Shown here piece after piece: positions 38,235 to 47,422 of a DNA stretch of 64,000 nucleotides. Position 1 is the first letter of the stretch. Every line of letters starts with the position of its first letter. The notes below the pieces were generated by a model. That model did not search any database and had not been told where the DNA came from. It saw only the letters and a program-made list of their open reading frames with translations. The DNA is from Methanobacterium veterum (GTDB lineage Archaea; Methanobacteriota; Methanobacteria; Methanobacteriales; Methanobacteriaceae). The stretch spans positions 156,931-220,930 of the forward strand of contig NZ_JQJK01000015.1 of NCBI RefSeq assembly GCF_000745485.1. The letters are read 5' to 3'. Both the position numbers and the translations under genes were made by a program.

Positions 38235-40187
38235 TTGAAAACAGTTGTTACGGCGTGTACTCGGGATTGTACTGGCGCATGCAGCATCATAGCAAGTGCA
38301 GAAGACGGTAAAGTTACTAAATTGTGTGGAAATAAGGAACATGATGTAACTGCAGGGTTTTTATGTAAAAACACTTCTCGCTATTTAAAAACTTATTTTT
38401 ACAGCCCTAACAGGGTCCTCCATCCTCTTTTAAAAGAAAATGGAAAGTGGAAAAAAATAAGCTGGAATGAAGCGCTTGATATTGCAGCTTCAAAGATATC
38501 TGAAGTTATTGGAGAATATGGAAGTTCGGCAATCCTGTACTATCAAGGGTTCGGTGCCCGTACAGCTCTACAAGCTATGAACTGGCGATTTTTTAATCTA
38601 CTTGGTGGAGTAACAACTACCTACGGCACAGTATGTGGTGGAATTGGACATTCTGCAATGGAACTTGACTTTGGTACCAAGATATCCCATGATCCACTTG
38701 ATCACCTCAACAGTGATTTAATAATCGTCTGGGGAAGGAACCCTGCGGCAACAGACGTGCATCTGTGGAGAATTTTAAGAAAAGCAAAAAGAAATGGGGT
38801 AAAAATAGTAGTTATAGATCCTGTAAAAACAAAAACTGCAAAACAGGCAGACGAATTTGTACAGCCAGCACCAGGTTCAGACCTATATCTTGCAATGGCA
38901 CTTGCCAAAATTATTTTAGAAACTGATCATGTAGATAATGAGTTTATAGCAAATTACACTAAAAATTTTGATTCATACAAACAAATACTGGATAAATTTT
39001 CTCTTGAATATTTATCAAATGAATGTGGTGTTGATCTAGACAAAATAAGGGAATTAGCACTTGAATATGCACAGGGTAAACCTTCAAGTATCATTACAGG
39101 ATGGGGGCTTCACAGATATGTGCAGGGGCACCTTGCTTTCCGCATGATCGATGCTCTTGCTGCTGTAACTGGAAACATAGGAGTCTCTGGAGGGGGTGTA
39201 AGCCAGGGATTTGAGGAATTTGAGTACTTTGATTTTTCCTCTGTAGAACTAAATGAACGCGGAAAAAATCAGAGAAAGCTTCCAATGCCTAAAATCGGTG
39301 AAGCTATACTTGATACAGACAATCCTCCTATAAAACTTATAGTTTTAGCCTCTGGAAACCCGGTTAATTTAAATCCAGATTCATTAAAGGTTAAAGAAGG
39401 TTTTGACAGTGCGAACTTCGTTATCATGATGGATCACTTTTTAAATGATACATCCGAGAGCGCTGACCTCTTTTTACCCGCTACCACTTATCTAGAAGAA
39501 GAGGACCTAATCGGAAGCTATGGTCACAACTGGATATCTCCAATAAATCGGGTAGTATCTCCACAAGGAGAAGCAAAATCTGAATTTGAAATATTCCAAC
39601 TTCTCGCGCAGAGATTAGGGATTTTTGATGAAATGTCAGGAAGTGCTAGGGACTGGCTCAAAAAACTGGCAGTACCTGTATTGAATAGGGGTATAAATTT
39701 TGAAGATTTGCAAAATACTCCTCAAAGGATGATCAAAAAAACTGAAATACCATTTGGCGACAGAAAATTTAAAACAGAATCGGGAAGATTTGAATTTATT
39801 GAAGAACTTTCTATCCGAGATACAAATATAGAAGAATTCCCATTAAAACTTCTTTCAACAATGGCAGAAGACTTCATAGGATCTGTAGTCCCGGAAAGTG
39901 AACTGGTAGATGGATTCCTGGAAGTTCATGTCCATCCAGACATTTTGGGTGAAAAAAATATTGCCGATGGGGATAAAGCATTGATTGAGTCTCCTGTTGG
40001 AAGCCTTGTTGTTAAAGTGAAAGAAGATAATGAGGTTAGAAAAGATTATATCCTTACATATAAAGGAGGATGGTTAAAATATAATAAATGCGTGAATGTT
40101 TTAACCCAACCCCTAATAAGTGAAATTGGGGATGGAACTCCTTATTATGATACACGGGTAAGGATTAAAGGGATAGGTAATAGTTAG
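38235..40187 (+). CDS. Molybdopterin (bis-MGD) oxidoreductase family protein
   Basis: 650 residues, TTG start behind AAGGTGAT. The N-terminal [4Fe-4S] site is CTRDCTGAC plus a later Cys in [10 protein letters not shown]. Molybdopterin oxidoreductase domain with [14 protein letters not shown] and [14 protein letters not shown], whose Cys is the probable Mo/W ligand; dinucleotide-binding domain at the C-terminus (about residues 530-645). One subunit with no beta or membrane partner, no twin-arginine signal, so cytoplasmic. It resembles the thiosulfate/polysulfide reductase and acetylene hydratase branch more than formate dehydrogenase, where a Sec/Cys sits in a different motif. Reaction unknown. 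Closeness to two ferredoxins and the nif genes suggests they work together, but this is only context. Confidence 0.82.
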   Translation: MKTVVTACTRDCTGACSIIASAEDGKVTKLCGNKEHDVTAGFLCKNTSRYLKTYFYSPNRVLHPLLKENGKWKKISWNEALDIAASKISEVIGEYGSSAILYYQGFGARTALQAMNWRFFNLLGGVTTTYGTVCGGIGHSAMELDFGTKISHDPLDHLNSDLIIVWGRNPAATDVHLWRILRKAKRNGVKIVVIDPVKTKTAKQADEFVQPAPGSDLYLAMALAKIILETDHVDNEFIANYTKNFDSYKQILDKFSLEYLSNECGVDLDKIRELALEYAQGKPSSIITGWGLHRYVQGHLAFRMIDALAAVTGNIGVSGGGVSQGFEEFEYFDFSSVELNERGKNQRKLPMPKIGEAILDTDNPPIKLIVLASGNPVNLNPDSLKVKEGFDSANFVIMMDHFLNDTSESADLFLPATTYLEEEDLIGSYGHNWISPINRVVSPQGEAKSEFEIFQLLAQRLGIFDEMSGSARDWLKKLAVPVLNRGINFEDLQNTPQRMIKKTEIPFGDRKFKTESGRFEFIEELSIRDTNIEEFPLKLLSTMAEDFIGSVVPESELVDGFLEVHVHPDILGEKNIADGDKALIESPVGSLVVKVKEDNEVRKDYILTYKGGWLKYNKCVNVLTQPLISEIGDGTPYYDTRVRIKGIGNS

Positions 40188-40323
40188 TAACTGGGATTAT
40201 CTGCTTATAATATTTTTAAACCTTAAAATAGTTTACAACTTCTTTTTTTATTTTATTTTTATAACTTTTAGATATTCGGTATCATTATTATTTGGATATT
40301 CTTAATTTTTGATTAAATGTAAC

Positions 40324-40380
40324 TTTATATATCTGTAAGTACTTACAAAACTTTAATTAAATGGACTTAATTAAAGAGGA
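40324..40380 (+). promoter_or_regulatory. Promoter of the papain-like protease gene with palindromes
   Basis: TATA element TTTATATAT (40324-40332) is followed at once by a perfect 12-base palindrome GTAAGTACTTAC (40335-40346), then two copies of the palindrome TTAATTAA (40353-40360 and 40367-40374) and a ribosome-binding site GAGGA (40376-40380) before the ATG at 40387. The first palindrome lies between TATA and the predicted start, a typical archaeal repressor site. The protein that would bind is unknown. Confidence 0.55.
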
Positions 40381-40386
40381 CTAAAC

Positions 40387-41265
40387 ATGGATAAAATTTT
40401 TGAAAAACGAATGGGCTGGCGCCCTGATCTCCCTGATTTAAGGGATTATACCTTTGAACATGACAATATAAAACCTATGCTGGAAAAGATAGGTATTGTT
40501 GAATCTGTAAAAAAGATTCCAGCTACTGCAGATTTAAGGGCATGGTGTTCTCAGGTAGAAGACCAGAAAAATTTAGGGTCGTGTACTGCCAATGCAGGCA
40601 TTGGACTTGTTGAATATTTTGAACGTAAAGCATTTGGTAAACATATGGATGCATCTAGACTTTTTCTTTACAAAACAACCCGAAGACTGATGGGCCTGAA
40701 AGGGGACAGTGGGGCAGACCTCAGATCAACTATGGGTGCACTGGTGCTTTTTGGAGTTCCACCCGAAAGATACTGGCCTTACACAGACAAAAGCCCTAAT
40801 TTTGATAAGGAACCAGATACATTTTGTTATGCATGTGCTGAAAATTACCAGTCAATTCAATATGTAAAACTGGATCCTCCATCTACCCTTACAAATGACC
40901 TTTTAGATAGAATCAAAACAAATCTGGCAGCAGGATTACCTTCTATGTTTGGATTTACAGTATACAGCTCAATAGAACAGACTATGGATAACGATGGAAA
41001 AATACCATTCCCCTGCGGTGGAGAACAAATTGAAGGTGGACATGCTATCGTGGCAGTGGGATACGATGATAACATGAAAATTAAAAACACCAACTGCACT
41101 AATTCTACTACTGGAGCTCTTCTTATCCGGAATTCATGGGGCACCAGCTGGGGAGAAAAAGGTTACGGTTGGCTGCCATATGATTATGTGCTAAAGGGAA
41201 TCGCCACTGACTGGTGGACTCTTCTTAAAAATGAATGGGTTGATACTGGAGAATTTGGACTTTAA
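40387..41265 (+). CDS. Papain-family (C1) cysteine peptidase, cytoplasmic
   Basis: 292 residues. Complete C1 catalytic set: Gln60 (oxyanion), Cys66 in KNLGSCTANA, His219 in GGHAIVAVGY and Asn249 in IRNSWGTSWG. An N-terminal stretch of about 45 residues (RMGWRPDLPDLRDYTF) takes the place of a long propeptide. There is no signal peptide, so the enzyme should work inside the cell, unlike most papain relatives. Some Cys (FCYACAEN) may form an extra site. It is monocistronic, with a palindrome-rich promoter. Related cytosolic C1 peptidases are known in bacteria and archaea; substrate unknown. Confidence 0.9.
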   Translation: MDKIFEKRMGWRPDLPDLRDYTFEHDNIKPMLEKIGIVESVKKIPATADLRAWCSQVEDQKNLGSCTANAGIGLVEYFERKAFGKHMDASRLFLYKTTRRLMGLKGDSGADLRSTMGALVLFGVPPERYWPYTDKSPNFDKEPDTFCYACAENYQSIQYVKLDPPSTLTNDLLDRIKTNLAAGLPSMFGFTVYSSIEQTMDNDGKIPFPCGGEQIEGGHAIVAVGYDDNMKIKNTNCTNSTTGALLIRNSWGTSWGEKGYGWLPYDYVLKGIATDWWTLLKNEWVDTGEFGL

Positions 41266-41325
41266 AATAGTAATTTATACATTTTTTATTTAATTTTTTA
41301 AAATAAGAAATAGTTAGAGAATAGT

Positions 41326-42420
41326 TTATCTTTCTCTTTTACCTTCAATAAACTCATTCACCATGTTATATGCTTGTTCATCTATGAACTGTTCTGGCGG
41401 ATGTTTCATGGTGTAAGCTGAGATTGATGTTAACTGACCACCAATACCTCTTTGAAGGGCTAATTTACAGCAGCGGATTGCATCTATGACACATCCTGCA
41501 GAATTTGGTGAGTCTTCAACGCTGAGCCTTAATTCTATGTTCATAGGTACATCCCCGAATGTTTTACCTTCCATTCTGAGGAAACAAAGCTTATTATCCT
41601 TTTGGAATGGTACATAATCACTTGGACCAATATGAATATCAGGATCTGGAAGTCTTTCTGCAAGTACAGACTGCACAGCTTCTGTCTTTGATTCCTTTTT
41701 TGAATCAAGACGATCTCTGTTTAACATGTTCAAGAAATCTGTGTTTCCTCCAGTGTTTAACTGGTAGGTGCGTTCTACTTTTACTCCCCTTTCGCGGAAT
41801 AAGTTAGCTAAGGTTCTGTGTGTAATTGTAGCGCCTATTTGGGCCTTAATATCATCCCCTATTGCAGGGATTCCCTTTTCTTCGAATTTTTTAGCCCATT
41901 CTGTGTCACTTACGATGAAAACAGGCATACAGTTTATAAATGCAACTCCTGCATCAAGGGCGCACTGTGCATAAAACCTTACTGCTTCTTCAGAGCCTAC
42001 TGGGAGGTAATTTACGAGCATTTCAGCTCCGCTTTCTTTTAAAACTTTTACAATATCTGATTGTTTTTCATCTGATACCACAAATGTATAATCATCATCA
42101 TAATTGCTCATGTGTGGAGCAACACCGTCTAAAACTTTACCCATCGATACTTTAACTCCCATTTCAGGAATTTCTGGGCAGAAAACATGGGTACAGTTTG
42201 GTTTTGCAAAAATAGCTTCACTTACATCTTTACCTACTTTTCTTTCGTCTATATCAAAAGCAGCTACCACTTCTATATCTGATGCAGTGTAATCCCCAAT
42301 TACTGGATGCATTAAACCAATGGCCTCTTCTGGATCCTTGTTTTTATAATAATGAATTCCCTGTATTAAAGAACTTGCACAATTACCAAGTCCCATTATT
42401 GCTATTTTTATCTTTTCCAA
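41326..42420 (-). CDS. ino1: Inositol-3-phosphate synthase
   Basis: 364 residues, TTG start behind GAGGGTG. NAD-dependent isomerisation of glucose 6-phosphate to inositol phosphate, the first step to archaetidylinositol lipids. Rossmann motif IMGLGNCASSLIQG at the N-terminus; the catalytic-domain segment TGGNTDFLNMLNRDRLDSKK near residue 225 is the family hallmark, and LRLSVEDSPNSAG near 305 is also typical. Length matches the actinobacterial/archaeal short type. It is convergent with the protease gene upstream on the other strand (60-base gap with T-runs). Confidence 0.93.
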   Translation of the reverse strand: MEKIKIAIMGLGNCASSLIQGIHYYKNKDPEEAIGLMHPVIGDYTASDIEVVAAFDIDERKVGKDVSEAIFAKPNCTHVFCPEIPEMGVKVSMGKVLDGVAPHMSNYDDDYTFVVSDEKQSDIVKVLKESGAEMLVNYLPVGSEEAVRFYAQCALDAGVAFINCMPVFIVSDTEWAKKFEEKGIPAIGDDIKAQIGATITHRTLANLFRERGVKVERTYQLNTGGNTDFLNMLNRDRLDSKKESKTEAVQSVLAERLPDPDIHIGPSDYVPFQKDNKLCFLRMEGKTFGDVPMNIELRLSVEDSPNSAGCVIDAIRCCKLALQRGIGGQLTSISAYTMKHPPEQFIDEQAYNMVNEFIEGKRER

Positions 42421-42757
42421 CTATAACACCCTCTAAACATATTAAACTGATAGTATGCTTATTAATATCATTTAAAATTAATATTAAACTCTATTTTATT
42501 ATTCTAATCTCATTTTAATTCTAATAAATAGATACTCTTTAAAAAAAGATTAGCTTTATTATACTATTAAATGTTTCGATCGGCGGGTTACTGGTTATTA
42601 GAATTAATAACTATTTAAATTCAACTAAAAAGTCTAAATATTTAAAAAAATATTAATTTAATATTTTTCAGCATTTAATATTACTTTTGTACTTAAATTA
42701 AATTAATTTTGAAAATTTTGATTTGTGATGAAACAGGATGTACAGCTTAACTGAACC
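42421..42757. other. Intergenic region upstream of ino1
   Basis: 337 AT-rich bases between two minus-strand genes. It should contain the ino1 promoter near 42450. A short GC-richer island (GATCGGCGGGTTAC, about 42579-42592) stands out from the surroundings but forms no clear structure. No gene seen. Confidence 0.35.
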
Positions 42758-43198
42758 TTATTTAATGACACCAAAACTCATAAGTCCTAGATAACCTGCT
42801 GCTGTAAGACATGCACTCCATATAACAATACCTATGCTCATCCAGATTAATAATGGCCTCTTACGAGATCCTAAAGCGATTCCAAGTGCTGCTCCAACTG
42901 GAGCACCGAAAAGTAATGGAGATATAAGTCCCAGTCCAACTACTCCATATTCATTCCATATTTTATAATATCTGCTGTCTTTTAAATCTTTATTTTCTCC
43001 ATAACGCCATTTTATAACCTTTTCCCTGATGCTGTCTCCAACAGCTGTAACCATAGATGCAGCTACAATTGCGCCCACAGCTGATGCAATTCCAATTATA
43101 ACTGGATTAAGGTTGATAGCTAATCCAAGAGGTATAGCTGCCCATAATTCCAAAATACCTGCTCCGAAAACAAGTAAAGTTCCTGTTATTACATCCAT
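42758..43198 (-). CDS. Small multidrug-export family membrane protein (COG2426)
   Basis: 146 residues with three or four hydrophobic helices (about 5-30, 33-55, 85-108, 115-140) and a charged loop between. It matches the Sm_multidrug_ex family, with the conserved start ELWAAIPLGLAINLNP and the loop GLGLISPLLFGAPVGAALGI. Despite the family name, no transport activity is firmly established, and some relatives look like DedA/SNARE-associated proteins. The start ATG at 43198 has TTACAA upstream in the mRNA sense and no strong ribosome-binding site, so it may be leaderless. Confidence 0.75.
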   Translation of the reverse strand: MDVITGTLLVFGAGILELWAAIPLGLAINLNPVIIGIASAVGAIVAASMVTAVGDSIREKVIKWRYGENKDLKDSRYYKIWNEYGVVGLGLISPLLFGAPVGAALGIALGSRKRPLLIWMSIGIVIWSACLTAAGYLGLMSFGVIK

Positions 43199-43378
43199 TT
43201 TTGTAACCTTTTAGTTTATAATTTGAAGATATTACTCTAATTAATTTTGTATATAATTTTATAATTCCAAATACATTAAAACCTTTACATGGGGGGTTAG
43301 TATGAGTGATTGATCAGTAGATTAATAAGTATGCCGGATTAAACTCATTTTAATGAATACTAAAGAGGAAGTGCTGAA

Positions 43379-43945
43379 TTGGAGAATAATCACAAAAACA
43401 TTATAGCAGCAGGAATATTTCTAATTGCATTTATAATAACCTTTTTGGTAAGTGTAGATATCTTAAAATCATTAGTTTCAGGCGTTTTGTTTGCAATCAT
43501 AACAGAGGTAGTCATTAGTAAACATAAAGATACGAAGGAAAATCCCCACTTGCAGGCAACTGTTAAAAATAAAACAAAATCTGAACACGGTGGATATAGT
43601 GCAAAGATGATTAACTGGAAAGCTATACTTGCTGGACTAATTGTTTCTGGAATTTTAGTTGCGGCCCTTTTAACTACACCACCATCGGACGGTGCCACTG
43701 AACTATCTGAAGAGGCATCTATGCTACTTACTCTTTTAGTAATGGGATCTGTTTTCCTGGGAGGGGCATTAACAGGTTATATGTCGTATTCTAAAGAGAG
43801 CGGTCTAGTTAATGGTGTAATTTTCACTATTATATTGGGATTATTCATGGCTCTTTTGAGTCCTTTAATGCTTATATTTGCTATTCCAGGACCAATAGGA
43901 GGAATAATTGGAGGTGCTGTTGGAAAAGTTCTGAAAAATAATTAA
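43379..43945 (+). CDS. DUF5518-type membrane protein
   Basis: 188 residues, TTG start behind GAGGAAG. Two N-terminal helices (about 8-25, 28-45), a polar stretch at 48-78, then helices at about 82-102, 112-135, 140-160 and 162-182. The end, GPIGGIIGGAVGKVLKNN, is typical of the small Gly-rich DUF5518 proteins that methanogens carry in many copies. The N-terminal helix pair makes it longer than usual members. No enzyme motif; function unknown. A smaller relative, probably frameshifted, lies at 63548. Confidence 0.65.
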   Translation: MENNHKNIIAAGIFLIAFIITFLVSVDILKSLVSGVLFAIITEVVISKHKDTKENPHLQATVKNKTKSEHGGYSAKMINWKAILAGLIVSGILVAALLTTPPSDGATELSEEASMLLTLLVMGSVFLGGALTGYMSYSKESGLVNGVIFTIILGLFMALLSPLMLIFAIPGPIGGIIGGAVGKVLKNN

Positions 43946-43963
43946 TTTGTAATAAACCATTAT

Positions 43964-44254
43964 TTATCTCTGTTCAAGTTCTGTATCTCTCATGCAGTAG
44001 AAATTGTACTTGACTCCAATTCCATATTCCTGTGCAAAGGGGCATGTTGGGCACATACATCCCCTTTCTTTAGTTATACAGTTTTTGCTTTTTCCAGTTA
44101 CACAGAATAATAATTCATCATCCTTTTTGGCACATTCATTGTATGTTGGACAGATTGGGCATATGCAATCTGATTTCATCTGGTTCATTGTGGTAGTTTT
44201 ATTTTCATCTGACATTTGATCTAATTCGTTCATCTTTTCTTCGAACTCGTCCAT
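43964..44254 (-). CDS. DUF2769 Cys-rich protein
   Basis: 96 residues. A charged N-terminal helix (residues 1-30) is followed by two CxCPxCP-type knots: CICPICPTYNEC and CMCPTCPFAQEYG, with single Cys in LFCVTGKSKNC and FYCM between and after. This is the DUF2769 pattern, probably binding zinc or an Fe-S cluster. ATG 44254 has GAGG upstream; a TTG at 44263 is the alternative start. It overlaps nothing and lies nine bases beyond the 3' end of the next minus-strand gene's frame upstream, so both may be co-transcribed. A second DUF2769 gene is at 45508. Confidence 0.8.
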   Translation of the reverse strand: MDEFEEKMNELDQMSDENKTTTMNQMKSDCICPICPTYNECAKKDDELLFCVTGKSKNCITKERGCMCPTCPFAQEYGIGVKYNFYCMRDTELEQR

Positions 44255-44272
44255 TTCATTCAACCTCTTTGA

Positions 44273-45220
44273 TTAAATCACGGCTATAGCCCAGTAAACA
44301 AATATCAACCATAGTATGGCCAGTACTGCAGTGCGGATTAAAGGTAATTTACCAAATTTCATTTTAGCTATTTTAGAACCGATGTACCAGCTTAAAACAA
44401 TTAATATCACCAGAAGAATGGTGTTAATGATGCCCACTATATTTAATGGGTCTTTGAACATTACATAAATCCATACGACAGCAGTTATAAGTATTCCCAA
44501 CCATAAAACTGGTTTAACTGCACTGTTTACTTTTATTGTTAGCTGTGTAATTTCTTCTGATTTCTTGGACAGTATCAGCATTGCAAACAGGACCATTATA
44601 GATCCGAGAGCCAATATGATGCCTAAAAACTCGAAGAACAAGGTAGTAACGGGTTTACCAAATATCTGCTCTTTAAGAAGTGGTATTGTTATAATTGCCT
44701 TTAGAGATTCATCTGCTGGAAAAGATTCTATATCTCCTACTGCCATTGAATATTTGCCTGTATTGCCCGCATTGAATACTTTGATGTAATATGTTCCTGC
44801 ACTGACATTTTGGGAAAATTCAGGTCCCTGTAAATAGTAGTCTCCTCCAAATTCTTCAAACATGGGCATCCAGCCTGATTTTTTCCCATCAAGTAATGCT
44901 ATGGTTCTTCCAGAGGAATCAGTTATCTGTGCTGAGACGAAATCACCATTTATACCTGGGCTTTGAGGTACAAGAATGTTCACATACAGTTTAAATGGCT
45001 TATCTGAAGTTATTTTGTAGTAATCTGGCTGCCCATTCAAATTTCCATAAAAAGCCTGAGATATCTCTGGATTCTGAATTACAATAGGGTTATCCATAGA
45101 GCTGTTTGTTCCCGCTTCTAAACGGGGTTGATGTGCACTTACTGCACAAATAGACAAAATAAAAACAATTAGTATAATTAACGACTTTAATCCAAAATTT
45201 AAATATTTTTGGTTAGTCAT
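44273..45220 (-). CDS. Membrane protein with extracellular beta domain, function unknown
   Basis: 315 residues from ATG 45220: signal-type helix at 8-27 (ending AVSAHQPRLE), then an external domain of about 160 residues with pre-peptidase-C-like strands (NPEISQAFYGNLNGQPDYYK, AGTYYIKVFNAGNTGKYSM), then four helices at the C-terminus. Such PPC-like beta sandwiches sit on secreted or surface proteins. The frame is open upstream to 45433, but that extension is Lys/Asn-rich and precedes a good signal peptide, so it is not used. No ribosome-binding site is seen at 45220, so a leaderless mRNA is likely. It lies nine bases before the DUF2769 gene. Confidence 0.7.
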   Translation of the reverse strand: MTNQKYLNFGLKSLIILIVFILSICAVSAHQPRLEAGTNSSMDNPIVIQNPEISQAFYGNLNGQPDYYKITSDKPFKLYVNILVPQSPGINGDFVSAQITDSSGRTIALLDGKKSGWMPMFEEFGGDYYLQGPEFSQNVSAGTYYIKVFNAGNTGKYSMAVGDIESFPADESLKAIITIPLLKEQIFGKPVTTLFFEFLGIILALGSIMVLFAMLILSKKSEEITQLTIKVNSAVKPVLWLGILITAVVWIYVMFKDPLNIVGIINTILLVILIVLSWYIGSKIAKMKFGKLPLIRTAVLAILWLIFVYWAIAVI

Positions 45221-45507
45221 ACTATATTTTATATAATTTGTATTAAATAAAAATTTCTGATGGCGCTTTAGGTAGCTAATAGTACATACTGTAATTTTTA
45301 AATGATTTAATTTTGTTTTAAAAAATGAATAGTGAACTTTATACCTCATTATTTTGTATTTATGGGAGTTATTTGATTTTTTGATTGGATTCTGCTTTGT
45401 TGATGCATCAAGGGCATCATTTTCTAAATTCAAAATGTCTCTAAAATATATTAACCATATTAAAAATAGTAATACAAATGAAAAAAAATGTTCGCTGAGG
45501 TGAAAAT

Positions 45508-45804
45508 ATGGTAACTATTGATTTTAACATGGATAACATTCAAAAGTGTCTATGCCCTGGATGTCCAGTTCAAGCCAAAAGTGAATGTGTACAGGATAAA
45601 CTAAGCAAATTAAAGTCTCAAAGTGGAGGAACTCCGGGCAAAGATGATGTACCTGGTGTTTACTGTTCAACAGGAAAAGCTACCTGTGAGGGACTTGATC
45701 CAAGTCAGATGTGTCAGTGCGGTAAATGTGAAGTATGGAAAGAATACAAGTTAGGTGAGGGAGAGCCTGGAGGATACTACTGCGCAAAAGGAGAAGCAAG
45801 ATAA
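45508..45804 (+). CDS. DUF2769 Cys-rich protein
   Basis: 98 residues. CLCPGCPVQAKSEC near the N-terminus, then YCSTGKATCEGL, CQCGKCEVWKEY and YYCAKGEA: ten Cys in the DUF2769 arrangement, likely a zinc or iron-sulfur site. Start ATG behind GAGGTGAAAAT. It has a counterpart at 43964 on the other strand, so the family flanks the membrane protein at 44273. Role unknown; the EamA transporter gene follows after 31 bases and may share its transcript. Confidence 0.8.
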   Translation: MVTIDFNMDNIQKCLCPGCPVQAKSECVQDKLSKLKSQSGGTPGKDDVPGVYCSTGKATCEGLDPSQMCQCGKCEVWKEYKLGEGEPGGYYCAKGEAR

Positions 45805-45835
45805 GCAAATTATTCAACTAATTTTTTATTTTTTT

Positions 45836-46723
45836 ATGATAGTTTCTTACATATATACGATATTATCTGCATTTTTTGAAGCCCTTAGGAACGTATCCGG
45901 TAAAATGGGACTAAAAGATATGGATGAATATCTTGTTACATGGGCATTTGGATTTTTTGCACTGCCCTTTTTACTTTTCCCTTATTTTTTTATAAGTATT
46001 CCATCACTTGGAAATCAGTACTGGCTTGCATTGATTTCAGATGGTATTTTGAATGTCACAGCAACTATCCTACAATTAAAATCCATGAAACACTCTGATT
46101 TATCTTTAGTAATTCCATTAACGTCTTTTACTCCTTTATTTTTATTAATAATGGCTCCTCTAATTCTTGGTCAATATCCAACTTTTCTTGGCGTAATAGG
46201 CGTCATTTTTATTGTTATAGGCTCTTATATACTAAATACTAAAAGGAAACTGATAGCTACACAAAGAAGAAATTCAGATTATCTGGATCCTTTCAAAGCA
46301 ATGGTAAAAGAGAAAGGTCCAAAGCTGATGTTGATAGCTGCGTTTTTATTAAGCATAACTTCAAGTATAGATAAAATAGGCGTTTCAAATTCTTCACCTT
46401 TATTTTGGGCGGCATCAGTGCATTTATTTACGTCAGTTACCATTTCTCCTGTATTAATACATGAATTCCGTAATCATACGAAATTGACGGGGATGGATAT
46501 TAAGCTTTTATTTGCAGTTGGAGCTTTCAGCGCTTTATCTTTAGTAGCTCAGTATATAGCTATTACGACCCTTCTTGTTCCATATGTTATTGCAATTAAA
46601 AGAACAAGTGTCATAATGAGTGTTTTATTCGGATATTTAATATTTAAGGAAAAAGGGATAAAAGGGCGCCTGTTGGGGTCTGTAATAATGGTTTTAGGTG
46701 TTGTTTTTATAGCTCTGTCGTGA
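45836..46723 (+). CDS. EamA/DMT-superfamily transporter-like protein
   Basis: 295 residues with about ten hydrophobic helices in two EamA-type halves. Features are the N-terminal SAFFEALRNVSGK, the end of the first half GVIGVIFIVIGSYIL, and the second half ending IKRTSVIMSVLFGYLIFKEK then GSVIMVLGVVFIAL, the classic DMT pattern. ATG 45836 starts at the first helix. A longer frame from 45755 would overlap the DUF2769 gene and adds polar residues, so it is rejected. Likely exporter of small metabolites; substrate unknown. Confidence 0.78.
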   Translation: MIVSYIYTILSAFFEALRNVSGKMGLKDMDEYLVTWAFGFFALPFLLFPYFFISIPSLGNQYWLALISDGILNVTATILQLKSMKHSDLSLVIPLTSFTPLFLLIMAPLILGQYPTFLGVIGVIFIVIGSYILNTKRKLIATQRRNSDYLDPFKAMVKEKGPKLMLIAAFLLSITSSIDKIGVSNSSPLFWAASVHLFTSVTISPVLIHEFRNHTKLTGMDIKLLFAVGAFSALSLVAQYIAITTLLVPYVIAIKRTSVIMSVLFGYLIFKEKGIKGRLLGSVIMVLGVVFIALS

Positions 46724-46826
46724 TTTCAAATGGAGTTGTATTTATTAGAGTTAAGGATCCCCAATTTATGATCTTAAATAATGTTTTTTGATTATTTATC
46801 AAACCCTTACCAAACATTTTTATATT

Positions 46827-46846
46827 ATATTCTATATTTAGAATAT
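46827..46846 (+). promoter_or_regulatory. Probable PadR operator
   Basis: Perfect inverted repeat ATATTCTA-N4-TAGAATAT ending three bases before the start codon of the PadR gene. A TATA-like TTTATATTAT lies at about 46819-46828. With a TATA about 25-30 bases before the ATG and no ribosome-binding site, the mRNA is probably leaderless and the repeat covers the core promoter. PadR repressors bind palindromes of this sort and regulate themselves. Confidence 0.6.
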
Positions 46847-46849
46847 TAT

Positions 46850-47398
46850 ATGTCTAGAATATCAGATATTGAAACAGCAATACTTGGACTACTTTATGAA
46901 AAACCACAGTACGGCTACCAACTGGAGAAATCTATAGAGTCGTGGGGAATGCGTAACTGGACTCAAATAGGCTTTTCATCAATTTATTATGTTTTAAAGA
47001 AGCTGGAAAAGAAGGAACTAGTAACATCAAGACTGGAAAAGGTAGAAGGTAAACCTTCCCGTAAGATTTTCACTATAACTGATCTGGGACGGGAAACCAT
47101 GGAAGAAAAACTTAAGGAACTTCTTTCATGGAATAAAAAGTTAACTTCACCGTTTGATTTAGGTATAGCATACCTTAACTATCTTGAACCACAGGAAGTC
47201 ATCGAATGCCTTGAAAACTACATAAAATCTGCAGAAGGCAGGATCAAATTCTTAGAAAGCTCAGTTAAAATGCAGAAAGAATTAAAAGCACCTTACTATG
47301 TAACTGCCCTTTTCAGCAGACCTTTAGAGATCCTTAAAACTGAGATTGAATGGGTAAAACAGCTTATTGAAACCATTAAAAAGGAAGAGAATATTTAA
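46850..47398 (+). CDS. PadR-family transcriptional regulator
   Basis: 182 residues. N-terminal winged helix of the PadR type (ETAILGLLYEKPQYGYQLEK, SSIYYVLKKLEKKELV, then the wing KPSRKIFTITDLGRE), and a C-terminal alpha-helical dimerisation domain with coiled-coil character (residues about 100-180). ATG 46850 is chosen over an upstream in-frame start at 46781, which adds residues before the domain and would put the operator-like repeat inside the gene. It begins a run with a GyrI-like protein (25 bases on), a DUF3795-GyrI fusion and small membrane proteins, which it probably controls in response to a toxic small molecule. Confidence 0.85.
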   Translation: MSRISDIETAILGLLYEKPQYGYQLEKSIESWGMRNWTQIGFSSIYYVLKKLEKKELVTSRLEKVEGKPSRKIFTITDLGRETMEEKLKELLSWNKKLTSPFDLGIAYLNYLEPQEVIECLENYIKSAEGRIKFLESSVKMQKELKAPYYVTALFSRPLEILKTEIEWVKQLIETIKKEENI

Positions 47399-47422
47399 AA
47401 ATGAATGATTTGGAGGCATAAA

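Noticed and set aside
38235..40187. Formate dehydrogenase alpha subunit (FdhA)
   Set aside because: No FdhB neighbour and the residue context around the likely metal-ligand Cys differs from the Sec/Cys motif of FdhA.
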